From positions 1 to 61,486 of the forward strand of contig CAYQMF010000026.1 in assembly GCA_964418595.1 (NCBI GenBank): 61,486 nt of DNA. The letters are read 5' to 3'. The notes beneath the pieces are model-generated. The model was not told the origin of the DNA and searched no databases. It worked only from the letters and a program-made list of their open reading frames with translations. Each line of letters opens with the position of its first letter. The stretch's first letter is position 1. The translations under genes were made by a program, and so were the position numbers. Origin of the DNA: CAYQMF01 sp964418595. Lineage in GTDB: Bacteria; Planctomycetota; UBA1135; UBA2386. Below, one piece after another: positions 8,473 to 20,106 of this stretch.

Positions 8473-11109
8473 CTACCGCGCGGCCGGTTGCAACCGGCGC
8501 GCGGGCCGGAAGCCGATCAGGTCGCTGGCCGCGCGTGGCTGGACCTCCTGGCGGTCAGCGCAGCGCGCGTATCCGGCGTCGAACTGCCAGCAGCCTCCGC
8601 GGCCAATGCGAATGACCGTGGCTCCCGCCGGCTGGTCACTGCCCAGGCGCAGTCCGTCGTCGGGACGGACCGTTTGCTCGTACGGCAACCGCGCGTCCGC
8701 GCACATCTCCATCACGTTGCCGTGCATGTCGTGCAACCCGAACGCGTTCGGCGCGAAGCTGCCCACGGGCGCATGCACGACGTGGCCATCGGACCACGCC
8801 TCGAAGGCCGGCCAGCCGCGCGCCTTCGTTCCCGCAAAGGCATCCGCGACGTTGTCGTGGCGCTCGAGCCCGGCGGGGTCGTCGCCCCATGCATAGGCGC
8901 CCGTCGATCCCGCCCGGCACGCGAGCTCCCACTGCGCCTCGGTCGGCAGCGCGAGACCGTAGCGACGACAGAGCTCGACGGCCTCGTCCCAGAGGACCTG
9001 TTCCACCGGATTGGTCCAGGTCACCGCGGGCACGCCGTCGGGCAGCCGGTAGGCCGGGGAGTAGTGGCTCGGCGCGCCGCCGTCGAACAACCGCCGCCAC
9101 TGCGCCTGCGTGCACTCGAACTTCGACAGGAAGAAGGGTGCCAGCGTCACGTCGTGCGCCGGCGTTTCGTCCTGCTCGATCCTGCGGCCCTGGTCTCGCT
9201 CGCTCCCCATGCGAAACGTGCCGCCGGGCAACAGCACGAACACGAACCCGTACTCCGGGTGCATCGCGAGGCGCCCGGTGACCGGGTCGCGCACGGGAAG
9301 AGGAGCGCCGGGTTCCGCAGAGTCGAGGTGGTGGAACTCCCACAAGCGGGAAACGGGGTCGCAGCCGAGCGGGATCAGGCCCACCTGCGGCTCCAGGTCA
9401 AGACCGCGGTACGCGGCATGCGCCCGCTGAGCGTCGCCGGCCCGGATTGCGGCGCGCGCCTCGTCCCACGCGGCGGAGTACGCGTCGACGGTGCGCGCGC
9501 GCGCGGATCGCGCCAGCTCGAGCCGACCGCGCACGCCGGCGACGTTGCGGACGGTGGGCGCGTCGGCGAGGAACCGGGCAAGCGCGTCGGTGAACGCGTT
9601 CAGCTCGGCGTGCTTCGCGGCATCGGCGGAACTCGCGAACACGAGCGTCGCACCGTCGCTCCGCCCGCGCGCCGCGATCGCCGCCAGGTTGGCGCGGTGC
9701 ACGCTCAGCCGGGGCCGCAGCGCCTCGGCACGCACGAGCCACTCCTCCAAGCGCGGCGCCGTCGCGGGATCCACCGGCCACAGGTCGGTCTCCGCCTCCC
9801 GTTCCAGGCCGCGCAACACGACAGGGTCCAGTCGGTCCTTGGCGTGCGTGGCTTCGAAGAAGAACAGAAGGCTCACGATCAGGCCGGCAACCAACGCGAC
9901 CAGCACGAGCCCGCCGGCGACGGCCTGCACCCGGTAGCGCCGCAGCAGCTTGCGCATGCGGTACACGGCGCTCGGCGCCGTCGCCAGCACCGGCTCGTCG
10001 TCGCTGTAGCGGCGCACATCGGCGGCCAGCTCGCTGACGGAGCCGTAGCGGTGCTCGCGATCCTTGGCGATCGCCGTCATCACGATCCAGTCCAGGTCGG
10101 TGCGCAGGGCGTGAACGAGCGCCGCAGGCGTGCTCGCGCGCCGGCGGGCGATGGCCTCGGCGCCAGCCCCGAGACGCAGCAGGCGGGCGCTGGGGCGCGC
10201 CGGCTCGACCTCGCGAATCAGACGCAGCATCCCGTACACGCCCGCTGCGAGGAGGTCCTTCTCCGCGAACGGTGGCTCTCCCACCAGCAGCTCGTAGAGG
10301 ATCGCGCCCAGCGCATACACGTCGGTGCGCGTGTCGACCTCGTCACCGGTCGAGCCCGCCTGCTCCGGGCTCATGTACGCCGGCGTGCCCATGATCGCTC
10401 CCTCGGTCGTCAACCGCGTTGCGTCGCGCACGCCTTGTCCGGTCGCGCGGGCGAGGCCGAAGTCGATGATCTTGGGCACCGGTCCGCCGTCGCCGTCGAC
10501 CACGAGGATGTTCGCCGGCTTGAGGTCGCGGTGGATGATGCCACGCTGGTGCGCGTGCTGCACCCCGGCGCAGACTCGCTGGAACAACGCGAGACGGCCG
10601 GCCAACGACAACCCGCGCTGGTCGGCGAAAGTCGCCAGCGGCACGCCGGGCACGTACTCCATCACGAAGTACGGCTGGCCCCGGGGCGTGCGGCCGGCGT
10701 CCAGCACGCGCGCGACGTTCTCGTGATTCATCAACGCGAGCGCCTGACGCTCGAGTCCGAAGCGACGCAACACGTCGTCGGTGTCCATGCCCGCCTTGAC
10801 GAGCTTGAGCGCCACGGTGCGGTCCAGCTCGCCCGATTGCCGTGCGAGATAGACCGTGCCCATGCCGCCGCTGCCGAGCTTGCCCACGATCCGGTACGGC
10901 CCGACGACCTCCGGGTCGGCGACAAGCGCCGGCGTCTGCTCACCGGCGCGCACGCGATCGAGAATCCGGCGCGCCTGCGCACGGATCTCCGGACGGTCGG
11001 CGGTGCGCTGCTCCAGCTCACGCTCCGGATCGGGGGCGGCGAGGCACGCGAACACGAGGCTCTCGAGGGCGTGCGCCGGATCCTCCGGAAACGTCTCGTC
11101 GGCACGCAT
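8473..11109 (-). CDS. Ser/Thr protein kinase fused to a C-terminal formylglycine-generating-enzyme (SUMF1) domain
   Basis: An 878-residue receptor-like protein. The cytoplasmic kinase domain (about 70-340) has the glycine loop GKLGSGGMG (76-84), catalytic Lys102 in VALKLVK, HRDLKPAN (193-200), DFG (216-218) and GTPAYMSPEQA, so it looks active. A juxtamembrane part is followed by one transmembrane helix (AVAGGLVLVALVAGLIVSLL, about residue 390). An extracytoplasmic helical region comes next, then an FGE-sulfatase domain (about 615-878) with LPGGTFRMGSE, TEAQWELACRAG, LHDMHGNVMEMC and a terminal GFRPAR. The FGE part may only bind ligand. The ATG at 11109 is chosen because homology starts shortly after it; the upstream open frame is low-complexity. 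Confidence 0.92.
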   Translation of the reverse strand: MRADETFPEDPAHALESLVFACLAAPDPERELEQRTADRPEIRAQARRILDRVRAGEQTPALVADPEVVGPYRIVGKLGSGGMGTVYLARQSGELDRTVALKLVKAGMDTDDVLRRFGLERQALALMNHENVARVLDAGRTPRGQPYFVMEYVPGVPLATFADQRGLSLAGRLALFQRVCAGVQHAHQRGIIHRDLKPANILVVDGDGGPVPKIIDFGLARATGQGVRDATRLTTEGAIMGTPAYMSPEQAGSTGDEVDTRTDVYALGAILYELLVGEPPFAEKDLLAAGVYGMLRLIREVEPARPSARLLRLGAGAEAIARRRASTPAALVHALRTDLDWIVMTAIAKDREHRYGSVSELAADVRRYSDDEPVLATAPSAVYRMRKLLRRYRVQAVAGGLVLVALVAGLIVSLLFFFEATHAKDRLDPVVLRGLEREAETDLWPVDPATAPRLEEWLVRAEALRPRLSVHRANLAAIAARGRSDGATLVFASSADAAKHAELNAFTDALARFLADAPTVRNVAGVRGRLELARSARARTVDAYSAAWDEARAAIRAGDAQRAHAAYRGLDLEPQVGLIPLGCDPVSRLWEFHHLDSAEPGAPLPVRDPVTGRLAMHPEYGFVFVLLPGGTFRMGSERDQGRRIEQDETPAHDVTLAPFFLSKFECTQAQWRRLFDGGAPSHYSPAYRLPDGVPAVTWTNPVEQVLWDEAVELCRRYGLALPTEAQWELACRAGSTGAYAWGDDPAGLERHDNVADAFAGTKARGWPAFEAWSDGHVVHAPVGSFAPNAFGLHDMHGNVMEMCADARLPYEQTVRPDDGLRLGSDQPAGATVIRIGRGGCWQFDAGYARCADRQEVQPRAASDLIGFRPARRLQPAAR

Positions 11110-11186
11110 TTCCCCGAAGCATACGCGCAGGAACCGCGGGACAGCGCTCGCTCGGGCTCTCGCAACCAGTCTCGAGGGCGCTGGGT

Positions 11187-11615
11187 TCAGAGGAAGCGCG
11201 CCCGCTCGCCCGGCGAAGGCAGCGTGCACACGTCGCGCCGGCCGAACAGGCGATAGCGCACACGCGCGACCGCGCGGTAGCCGAGGTCGAGCAGGAAGTC
11301 GGGAAGCACCCAGAACGCGAGCAGCGCGCGCCAAGGCCAGCCGAGGATCGCGAACAGGCGCAGCGCGCCGCGGCCGCGCTGCCACACGCGCGGCGTTGGG
11401 CCTTCGAACTCCTCGATGAGGTAGAAGGTGTCGAGGCGCGACTGGATCCCGTGCCGCGCGAACTCCGCGGCGGCCCGCTCGCCCTGCAGCGCGCTGAAGC
11501 AGATCGCCCCCGCCGGGTCGCGCTTCAGCACGAAGCGCACGAGGTGATGGCAGAGGCCGCAGGTGCCGTCGTACAGGAGCAGGTGCCGGCCCGGCGCGCG
11601 CTCAGCGGAAGCCAT
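11187..11615 (-). CDS. DCC-family thiol-disulfide oxidoreductase-like protein (DUF393)
   Basis: A 142-residue protein with the family hallmark YDGTCGLCHH near the N-terminus. The CxxC pair is Cys19/Cys22 on a thioredoxin-like fold, followed by FSALQGE and a hydrophobic C-terminal half. The family is thought to do thiol-disulfide chemistry, but substrates are unknown. The ATG at 11615 overlaps the last 14 bp of the alpha/beta hydrolase gene, which suggests translational coupling. The kinase gene starts 77 bp downstream on the same strand. Confidence 0.85.
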   Translation of the reverse strand: MASAERAPGRHLLLYDGTCGLCHHLVRFVLKRDPAGAICFSALQGERAAAEFARHGIQSRLDTFYLIEEFEGPTPRVWQRGRGALRLFAILGWPWRALLAFWVLPDFLLDLGYRAVARVRYRLFGRRDVCTLPSPGERARFL

Positions 11616-12657
11616 CGATGGCCTTGATGACGCGCTCCGGCATCTCCACGTGCGGGCGGTTGCCGCACGCGTCGATCACGACGAGCCGCGCCTGGGGCAG
11701 GGCCGCGGCCATGCGCTTGCCGTAGCTGTCCGCGGGACGCAGCCGGTCGATCCCGCCGAACAGGAGCAGGACGGGCTGCTTCACGCGCGGCAGGTGGCCG
11801 GCCAACCGGTCTGGCTGATCCCGCTCCGCGGCCGCGAACAGCGCCGTCGTCTGCCAGTTCCGGGCGTTGCGGCGGACGCACAGCGCCTCGGCGATCTCGT
11901 CTTGGGTCGCGGCGCGGTAGGTCTGCACGGCGAGGCGGGCACGGACCGCCTCGACATCGACGCGACGGTAGCCCTCCGGATCGAGCTCGTCGGCGGCGAG
12001 CTGCGTCCCGGGCTCGGGCGCAAGGCCGCTCGGCGACAGGAGCACGAGCTTGGCCACCAGCTCCGGCTCGTCGGCCGCTACCCGCAAGGCGACCTCGCCG
12101 CCGCGCCCGGCTGCGATGAGGATCGCCGCGCCGTCGCCGAAGGCACGCAGCGCGCCAGCGACGACGCGGGCCAGTTCGGCCGACGACATCGGCGCCGCCC
12201 CCTCCGGGGCGACGCCGTGCCCCGGCAGTTCCAGCGCGTAGATCGGGTTCATCGCCTCGCGCAAGCCTTCGAACAGCGTGTCGGCAGCACCCTCGCCACC
12301 GAAGATCACGTTCACCCACTCGCTCGAACTACCCGGACTGTCGTGCAGGAACACGAGCGGTGGCAGCGGCGGACGGTCGCGCCGCGGCGGCGCGAGGCTC
12401 GGCAGGTGGATGTAGCGGAGGGACACGGCCGGCTTCGTGCCGTCAGGCGATGCGATCATCCGCTGGACCAACCCCCGCTCCGCCCACGCGGCATTCTTGG
12501 CGAGAGAACGGAGCGCGTGCTCGATGGCGGGTTTGGGCACCGACATCGCCTCGCGCGCGCCGTGCCAGGCGAGTCCGCCGGCCGCGCCGAACAAGGCCGC
12601 GAGGACCGCGAACTGCCGGAGGGGGCGCGGGCGGGTGAATGGCGAAAGGGCGGTCAT
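11602..12657 (-). CDS. Alpha/beta hydrolase fold protein lacking the nucleophile elbow serine
   Basis: A 351-residue protein with an N-terminal membrane anchor or uncleaved signal (LRQFAVLAALFGAAGG, 13-28). The hydrolase fold follows: oxyanion region FLHDSPGSSSEW (103-114), LELPGHG, a candidate acid in LLFGGIDRLRP and a candidate His in GNRPHVEMP. At the nucleophile elbow, where GxSxG is expected, the sequence is AAGRGGEVA (183-190), so Gly186 replaces the Ser. It may therefore be non-catalytic or use another residue. The frame is open to 12843, but ATG 12657 gives a sensible N-terminus. The next gene, for the DCC protein, overlaps its 3' end. Confidence 0.85.
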   Translation of the reverse strand: MTALSPFTRPRPLRQFAVLAALFGAAGGLAWHGAREAMSVPKPAIEHALRSLAKNAAWAERGLVQRMIASPDGTKPAVSLRYIHLPSLAPPRRDRPPLPPLVFLHDSPGSSSEWVNVIFGGEGAADTLFEGLREAMNPIYALELPGHGVAPEGAAPMSSAELARVVAGALRAFGDGAAILIAAGRGGEVALRVAADEPELVAKLVLLSPSGLAPEPGTQLAADELDPEGYRRVDVEAVRARLAVQTYRAATQDEIAEALCVRRNARNWQTTALFAAAERDQPDRLAGHLPRVKQPVLLLFGGIDRLRPADSYGKRMAAALPQARLVVIDACGNRPHVEMPERVIKAIDGFR

Positions 12658-12793
12658 CGCGGCGGGTCCGCAGTGTGCATCGAACGGAGTGTGCCGCCAA
12701 GCGTAGTCCGCTCCGTCCGCGCGGCAGCGCTGGAGATCCCGTCGACAGCACTTGAGTTGTCCGCTGCCACGGGGATCGTGACGCGACGTCCGC

Positions 12794-13594
12794 GTGCTGC
12801 CCCTCCGCGACAACATCCCCTCGCGCACCATCCCCATCGTCAACTACGTGGTGATGGGCCTCTGCCTGCTGACCTTCCTGCAGCAGCTCTCGAACCCCGA
12901 CCTGACGGAGCGCTTGGCGATGATCCCGGCCCGGGTCTTCGGGGGGGACCGCGACGTGCTCGTGCCCGACGTCGAGCTGGTGCGCACGATCTTCGGCGTC
13001 GAGCAGCGCGTGAACCTGCGCCCCGCGCTCGCGGCGGCGATCCCCGACTGGCTCACGCTGGTCTCCTGCACGTTCTTGCACGGGGGCTGGCTGCACCTCC
13101 TCGGCAACCTGTGGTTCCTGTGGATCTTCGGCGACAACGTCGAAGACCGGCTGGGGCACGTCGGTTACGCGGCCTTCTACCTGGGATGTGGGGTGATCGC
13201 ATCGGCGGCACACCTGCTCAGCGCGCCCGGCTCCGCGGTCCCGACCGTGGGCGCGAGCGGCGCGATCGCCGGCGTGATGGGCGCGTACTTCCTGCTCTAC
13301 CCGCGCGCGCTGGTCGTCACCCTGATCCCGATCGTCTTCTTCCTGCACATCGCCGTGATCCCGGCGCCGGTGTTCCTCGGGATCTGGTTCGTGCTGCAGT
13401 TGGTGCAGGGCTCGTTCGCGGTCGGTGACCTCGAAGCCGGCGGGGTGGCATGGTGGGCGCACATCGGCGGCTTCGTCGCCGGCCTCGCCACGGTCTCGCT
13501 GTTGCGCCACCGCCTCCGCCCCCCGTCCCCCGCTCGCCGTCCCTACGCATTGCAGCCCGGCCACCGCCGCCTCCGCCTGCTCGGGCGCCGCTGA
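12794..13594 (+). CDS. Rhomboid-family intramembrane serine protease
   Basis: A 266-residue polytopic protease that cleaves membrane-spanning substrates. The N-terminus DNIPSR...PIVNY is typical of bacterial rhomboids. HGGWLHLLGNLWFLWIFGDNVED forms the L1 loop and second helix. The catalytic Ser155 lies in GASGAIAG (153-160) and His223 in WAHIGGF. About six or seven hydrophobic helices are present, with an Arg-rich C-terminal tail. The start is GTG at 12794, the first start in frame before the conserved N-terminus. It is divergent from the hydrolase gene with a 136-bp spacer, and the TerC gene follows after 13 bp. Confidence 0.94.
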   Translation: MLPLRDNIPSRTIPIVNYVVMGLCLLTFLQQLSNPDLTERLAMIPARVFGGDRDVLVPDVELVRTIFGVEQRVNLRPALAAAIPDWLTLVSCTFLHGGWLHLLGNLWFLWIFGDNVEDRLGHVGYAAFYLGCGVIASAAHLLSAPGSAVPTVGASGAIAGVMGAYFLLYPRALVVTLIPIVFFLHIAVIPAPVFLGIWFVLQLVQGSFAVGDLEAGGVAWWAHIGGFVAGLATVSLLRHRLRPPSPARRPYALQPGHRRLRLLGRR

Positions 13595-13607
13595 CCCCGC
13601 CATCCCC

Positions 13608-14321
13608 ATGACCCTCTTCGACTGGATCGCCAATCCTGACGCGTGGCTCGCGCTCGCGACCCTCACCGCCCTCGAGATCGTGCTGGGGATCGACAACCTG
13701 ATCTTCATCTCGATCCTCACCGATCGCCTGCCCGAGGCCGCGCGCCCCAAGGCCCGCCGCACCGGCCTGGTGCTGGCGATGCTCATGCGCATCGTCCTCC
13801 TCGCCGGCATCGACTACGTCTCGAAGCTCGAAGACCCCTGGTTCACGGTCATCGGCAACGCCATCTCCGGTCGCGACCTCGTCCTCATCGTCGGTGGACT
13901 CTTCCTGCTCGCCAAGAGCACGCTCGAGATCCACCATCAGGTCGAAGGCGACCACGCCAAACGCAACGCGAACCCCGTGATCCCCACCGTCGGCGCCGTC
14001 CTCGTCCAGGTCGCGCTCCTCGACCTCGTCTTCAGCCTCGACTCGGTCATCACCGCCATCGGCACAGCTGACGACTTCGGTGTCATGGCCACCGCGGTCG
14101 TGCTCTCGATGCTCGTGATGGTCCTCTTCGTGGGCAGGATCTCCGGCTTCGTCACGCGCCACCCGACCTTCAAGACGCTGGCCTTGTCGTTCCTGGTCCT
14201 CATCGGCGTCGCCCTCATCGCCGACGGCCTCGAGCTCCACATCCCCAAGGGCTACATCTACTTCGCGATGGCGTTCTCGCTGGGAGTGGAGGTGCTCAAC
14301 CTCCGGCTGCGACGGAAGTAG
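13608..14321 (+). CDS. TerC family integral membrane protein
   Basis: A 237-residue membrane protein with about seven transmembrane helices. Family acidic motifs are visible in the first helix (ALEIVLGIDNLIF, about 22-34) and in the middle (LLDLVFSLDSVITAI). TerC-family proteins act in metal-ion handling, notably manganese efflux, and were first named for tellurite resistance; which applies here cannot be told. The start is ATG 13608, 13 bp after the rhomboid gene, so the pair is probably one transcription unit. It is the last chromosomal gene before the tRNA-flanked island. Confidence 0.9.
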   Translation: MTLFDWIANPDAWLALATLTALEIVLGIDNLIFISILTDRLPEAARPKARRTGLVLAMLMRIVLLAGIDYVSKLEDPWFTVIGNAISGRDLVLIVGGLFLLAKSTLEIHHQVEGDHAKRNANPVIPTVGAVLVQVALLDLVFSLDSVITAIGTADDFGVMATAVVLSMLVMVLFVGRISGFVTRHPTFKTLALSFLVLIGVALIADGLELHIPKGYIYFAMAFSLGVEVLNLRLRRK

Positions 14322-14362
14322 CGGTCCAGGAGGTAGTCGCGCGCCCGGAGCGGGGTTGTGAG

Positions 14363-14407
14363 TGGTGGCCCGTGCTGGATTCGAACCAGCGACTTCGACC
14401 TTGTGAC
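14363..14407 (-). repeat. Truncated 3'-half copy of tRNA-Val (distal att-site repeat)
   Basis: The minus strand reads anticodon loop, 3' anticodon stem, T arm, acceptor 3' strand and CCA of the tRNA-Val at 28299-28374. It differs at two positions: one in the acceptor strand and one in the T loop. Homology stops abruptly inside the anticodon loop, so there is no D arm or 5' acceptor strand and this is not a functional tRNA. It is best explained as the displaced 3' end left by integration of the island. Confidence 0.85.
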
Positions 14408-14516
14408 CGTACCCGGGGGAGCGGAGCGGAAACTGCGAAGAACAGCGGGAAAGGGCAGGTTAGAGGCCGAGGACGCGGTTCGCAAGGGGTCGCTGCGGGT
14501 CGCGGGTTGTCGTTGT

Positions 14517-14559
14517 GAATCGGCCCGATTCGCGTCGTTGGGTTGCACGTGCAACCCAA
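14517..14559. promoter_or_regulatory. Two adjacent palindromes upstream of the island genes (candidate operator)
   Basis: A perfect 22-bp palindrome spans 14538-14559; each half is TTGGGTTGCAC. A shorter one, GAATCGG-C-CCGATTC, spans 14517-14531. Both lie in the 207-bp gap between the tRNA remnant and the first island gene, where a dimeric repressor or recombination accessory protein could bind. No regulator gene is seen inside the island. The rest of 14408-14614 shows no convincing gene or RNA. Confidence 0.45.
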
Positions 14560-14614
14560 GAGCGCCGGCCGAGTCGGGCAGCGTTCCGCCCTGGAGCCGG
14601 GCGTTGTCCGCTGC

Positions 14615-15187
14615 ATGGACACCGAACGGATTCCGCAGATGATCGCCGAGATGATCGAGATCCAGGGGGTTTCACCGGAGGTGATGGTGGGGTTGATCGG
14701 TTTCGTGGGCGCGGTGGTCGGCGCCGGTGTCTCCTCGGTCGCAGCCATCGGCGTCTGGTGGTTGCAGGACCGAAGCAAGCACAAGGCGATGATCCGCCGG
14801 GAGCTCGTTCGAGTCTACGAGGGCTGGTTGCAGTGCGGAGCGCACTGGATGCGGACCTGGTATGCGATGGTCTGCCTCGCACCTGGAGAGCCGACCATAC
14901 TCCTGGACCGGGCCACGGCGCGGTTCGATCGATTCAACTTCCGCCTCTCGATCCTCGACGGTGACGAGGGCACGCGCACACTGGCGTTGCATGTTGCCAC
15001 CATTCTCCACAGCGCGCTGGACACGCCCATCGACCAACTCCGCGCACTCGCGTTCGAGCCCAAGACCAGGCACCTTCGCGCCGTTCGCGAGGAGCACCGC
15101 CGAGGTGAGAAGGCTCTGATCCTTCGCCTCGAGCAACGGTTCCATCTCGTTCCGCGAACCGGGAGCCGAGAGGATCCCGCCGGCTGA
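14615..15187 (+). CDS. Hypothetical single-span membrane protein at the head of the defence operon
   Basis: A 190-residue protein I do not recognise. A short polar N-terminus (MDTERIPQMIAEM) is followed by one long hydrophobic helix (VMVGLIGFVGAVVGAGVSSV, about 24-45) and a basic stretch DRSKHKAMIRREL. A mostly helical soluble C-terminal domain, rich in Arg, His and Glu, follows. The topology fits a cytoplasmic domain tethered to the inner membrane. The start is uncertain: the frame is open from a TTG inside the 22-bp palindrome (14543), and ATG 14639 is also possible. There is no strong Shine-Dalgarno site. The helicase gene follows after 147 bp. Membrane proteins of this plan often serve as effectors in defence operons, but nothing here proves that role. 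Confidence 0.6.
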   Translation: MDTERIPQMIAEMIEIQGVSPEVMVGLIGFVGAVVGAGVSSVAAIGVWWLQDRSKHKAMIRRELVRVYEGWLQCGAHWMRTWYAMVCLAPGEPTILLDRATARFDRFNFRLSILDGDEGTRTLALHVATILHSALDTPIDQLRALAFEPKTRHLRAVREEHRRGEKALILRLEQRFHLVPRTGSREDPAG

Positions 15188-15334
15188 GTGTTGGTGCGGC
15201 CCGGATGGCGACGGGGTTATCGAAGCCCCGACTGTGGCCAGTCCATCGAATCCCCGCCCCGCCCTGGCTACGCTCCTCCCACACCAGGACGAGGTGACCA
15301 CCATGCGCCGCCAGAAGGTTCCGGGACCCGCACG

Positions 15335-18913
<3,579 letters not shown>

Positions 18914-18921
18914 GCCCCGCA

Positions 18922-20106
18922 ATGTTCCGATTCCTGCGGCAGACGGTCCGGATGTTCCGCTCGCAATGCACGCTACCGGTGTACGAGCTTCAAAGAGCAC
19001 ACGTCAAGAAATCCAAGTCGCAGATCCGCCCATTCGATCCCGCTAGAGGGTTCACTCGCGACCCTCTGTGCCCCAACACCCCCACCCGACCGACCACACT
19101 ATCGCTTGGCGCGTGGAGACTGGCACATGCGGTCAAGAAGGCCGATGCCCTTCGAGTGCTGTCGCACCCGCTAGCGACTCGACTCGGCTTCCTCCTGGAA
19201 CACCTGCCCACGTTCCACTGGATCGCCGGGAATCTCCGCCTAGCTCAGGGCGTCACCGATGGCTACCAGGACTTCGTCGGAGCCGGATTCGCTGGGAGGA
19301 TAGGGCAGGGCTTGACACTCTTGACGATGGAGAATCGCGGCTATCACCTCGTCGCCCACTACCCATCGCGACCAGGAACTCGCGCGCCAGACTTCGTCAT
19401 GCAGAGCGCCAGGGATGGCCATAAGGCACTTGTTGAGTCCAAGGGGAGTTTCGTGGCGCCGCAAGAATCACGGCCCCCGATAAAGGGGGTGCTCAACGAG
19501 GCGATCGAACAACTCGAATCCGGGCCAGCTCTCGGTGCCACGAAGTCCTTTGCCGTCGCTACGTTTCTGCGTGAGTTCGGCGACACACACCCCGAACCCT
19601 CGTTGGTAGCCCTTGTCGACCCTGATCTTGAGGCAGATCCAACCCACAATCCGCCGGTCGACTGGGTGGTTCGCGCCAACTACGCCGCGGCCCTGGATCT
19701 CATGCGGCTCCACGCTCCGGCAGAGCGTCTGCGGCATCGAGTCACCCGAGGCTCCTCCGAACGGTTTCTCCTGCGCGTGCTCCGGACTCGCCAGGGTGTG
19801 TTCGCGGTCTCATTCCCAGCGCTCGATAGCGTTCCCAATGGAATCCCCTGGAGCCCACTCGGCGGTTGGCGTGGAGGCCGACTCGTCATCGCGGGCCTTC
19901 GCGTATCAGTGCTTGGCGCGATCAGCGCAACCCTATCCGGGGCCTCCGAGACGCTTGAGGAGCATCAGGGTCCACCAACGGCGACTGATCCAATGCCGGC
20001 GAGCCCCGTTCCATTCGAGGGCAGCATCCTCAAGGACGGCTCAATCCTGGGCGACATCTCGCTCGCAAACCTAATTGCGCTGCCGGTCCAGGAGTTCCTC
20101 CTATGA
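18922..20106 (+). CDS. Unrecognised protein with a putative PD-(D/E)XK nuclease signature
   Basis: A 394-residue protein that I cannot assign to a named family. A basic N-terminus leads to an aromatic-rich region and then RAPDFVM, a 9-residue spacer and ALVESKGSF. Pro156-Asp157 and Glu172-x-Lys174 have the order and spacing of a PD-(D/E)XK nuclease core, on what look like consecutive beta strands. Upstream TLLTMENRGYHLVAHY could be the preceding strand. The remaining C-terminal half has no clear motif. The gene lies 8 bp after the helicase gene. Its stop overlaps the methyltransferase start (ATGA, 20103-20106), so it is translationally coupled and is probably a true component. Base composition looks milder than that of its neighbours. 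The start at ATG 18922 is not certain; ATG 18952 is in frame. Confidence 0.7.
   Translation: MFRFLRQTVRMFRSQCTLPVYELQRAHVKKSKSQIRPFDPARGFTRDPLCPNTPTRPTTLSLGAWRLAHAVKKADALRVLSHPLATRLGFLLEHLPTFHWIAGNLRLAQGVTDGYQDFVGAGFAGRIGQGLTLLTMENRGYHLVAHYPSRPGTRAPDFVMQSARDGHKALVESKGSFVAPQESRPPIKGVLNEAIEQLESGPALGATKSFAVATFLREFGDTHPEPSLVALVDPDLEADPTHNPPVDWVVRANYAAALDLMRLHAPAERLRHRVTRGSSERFLLRVLRTRQGVFAVSFPALDSVPNGIPWSPLGGWRGGRLVIAGLRVSVLGAISATLSGASETLEEHQGPPTATDPMPASPVPFEGSILKDGSILGDISLANLIALPVQEFLL

Noticed and set aside
14363..14407. A second functional tRNA-Val
   Set aside because: Only the 3' half is present; there is no D arm or 5' acceptor strand, and homology ends inside the anticodon loop.
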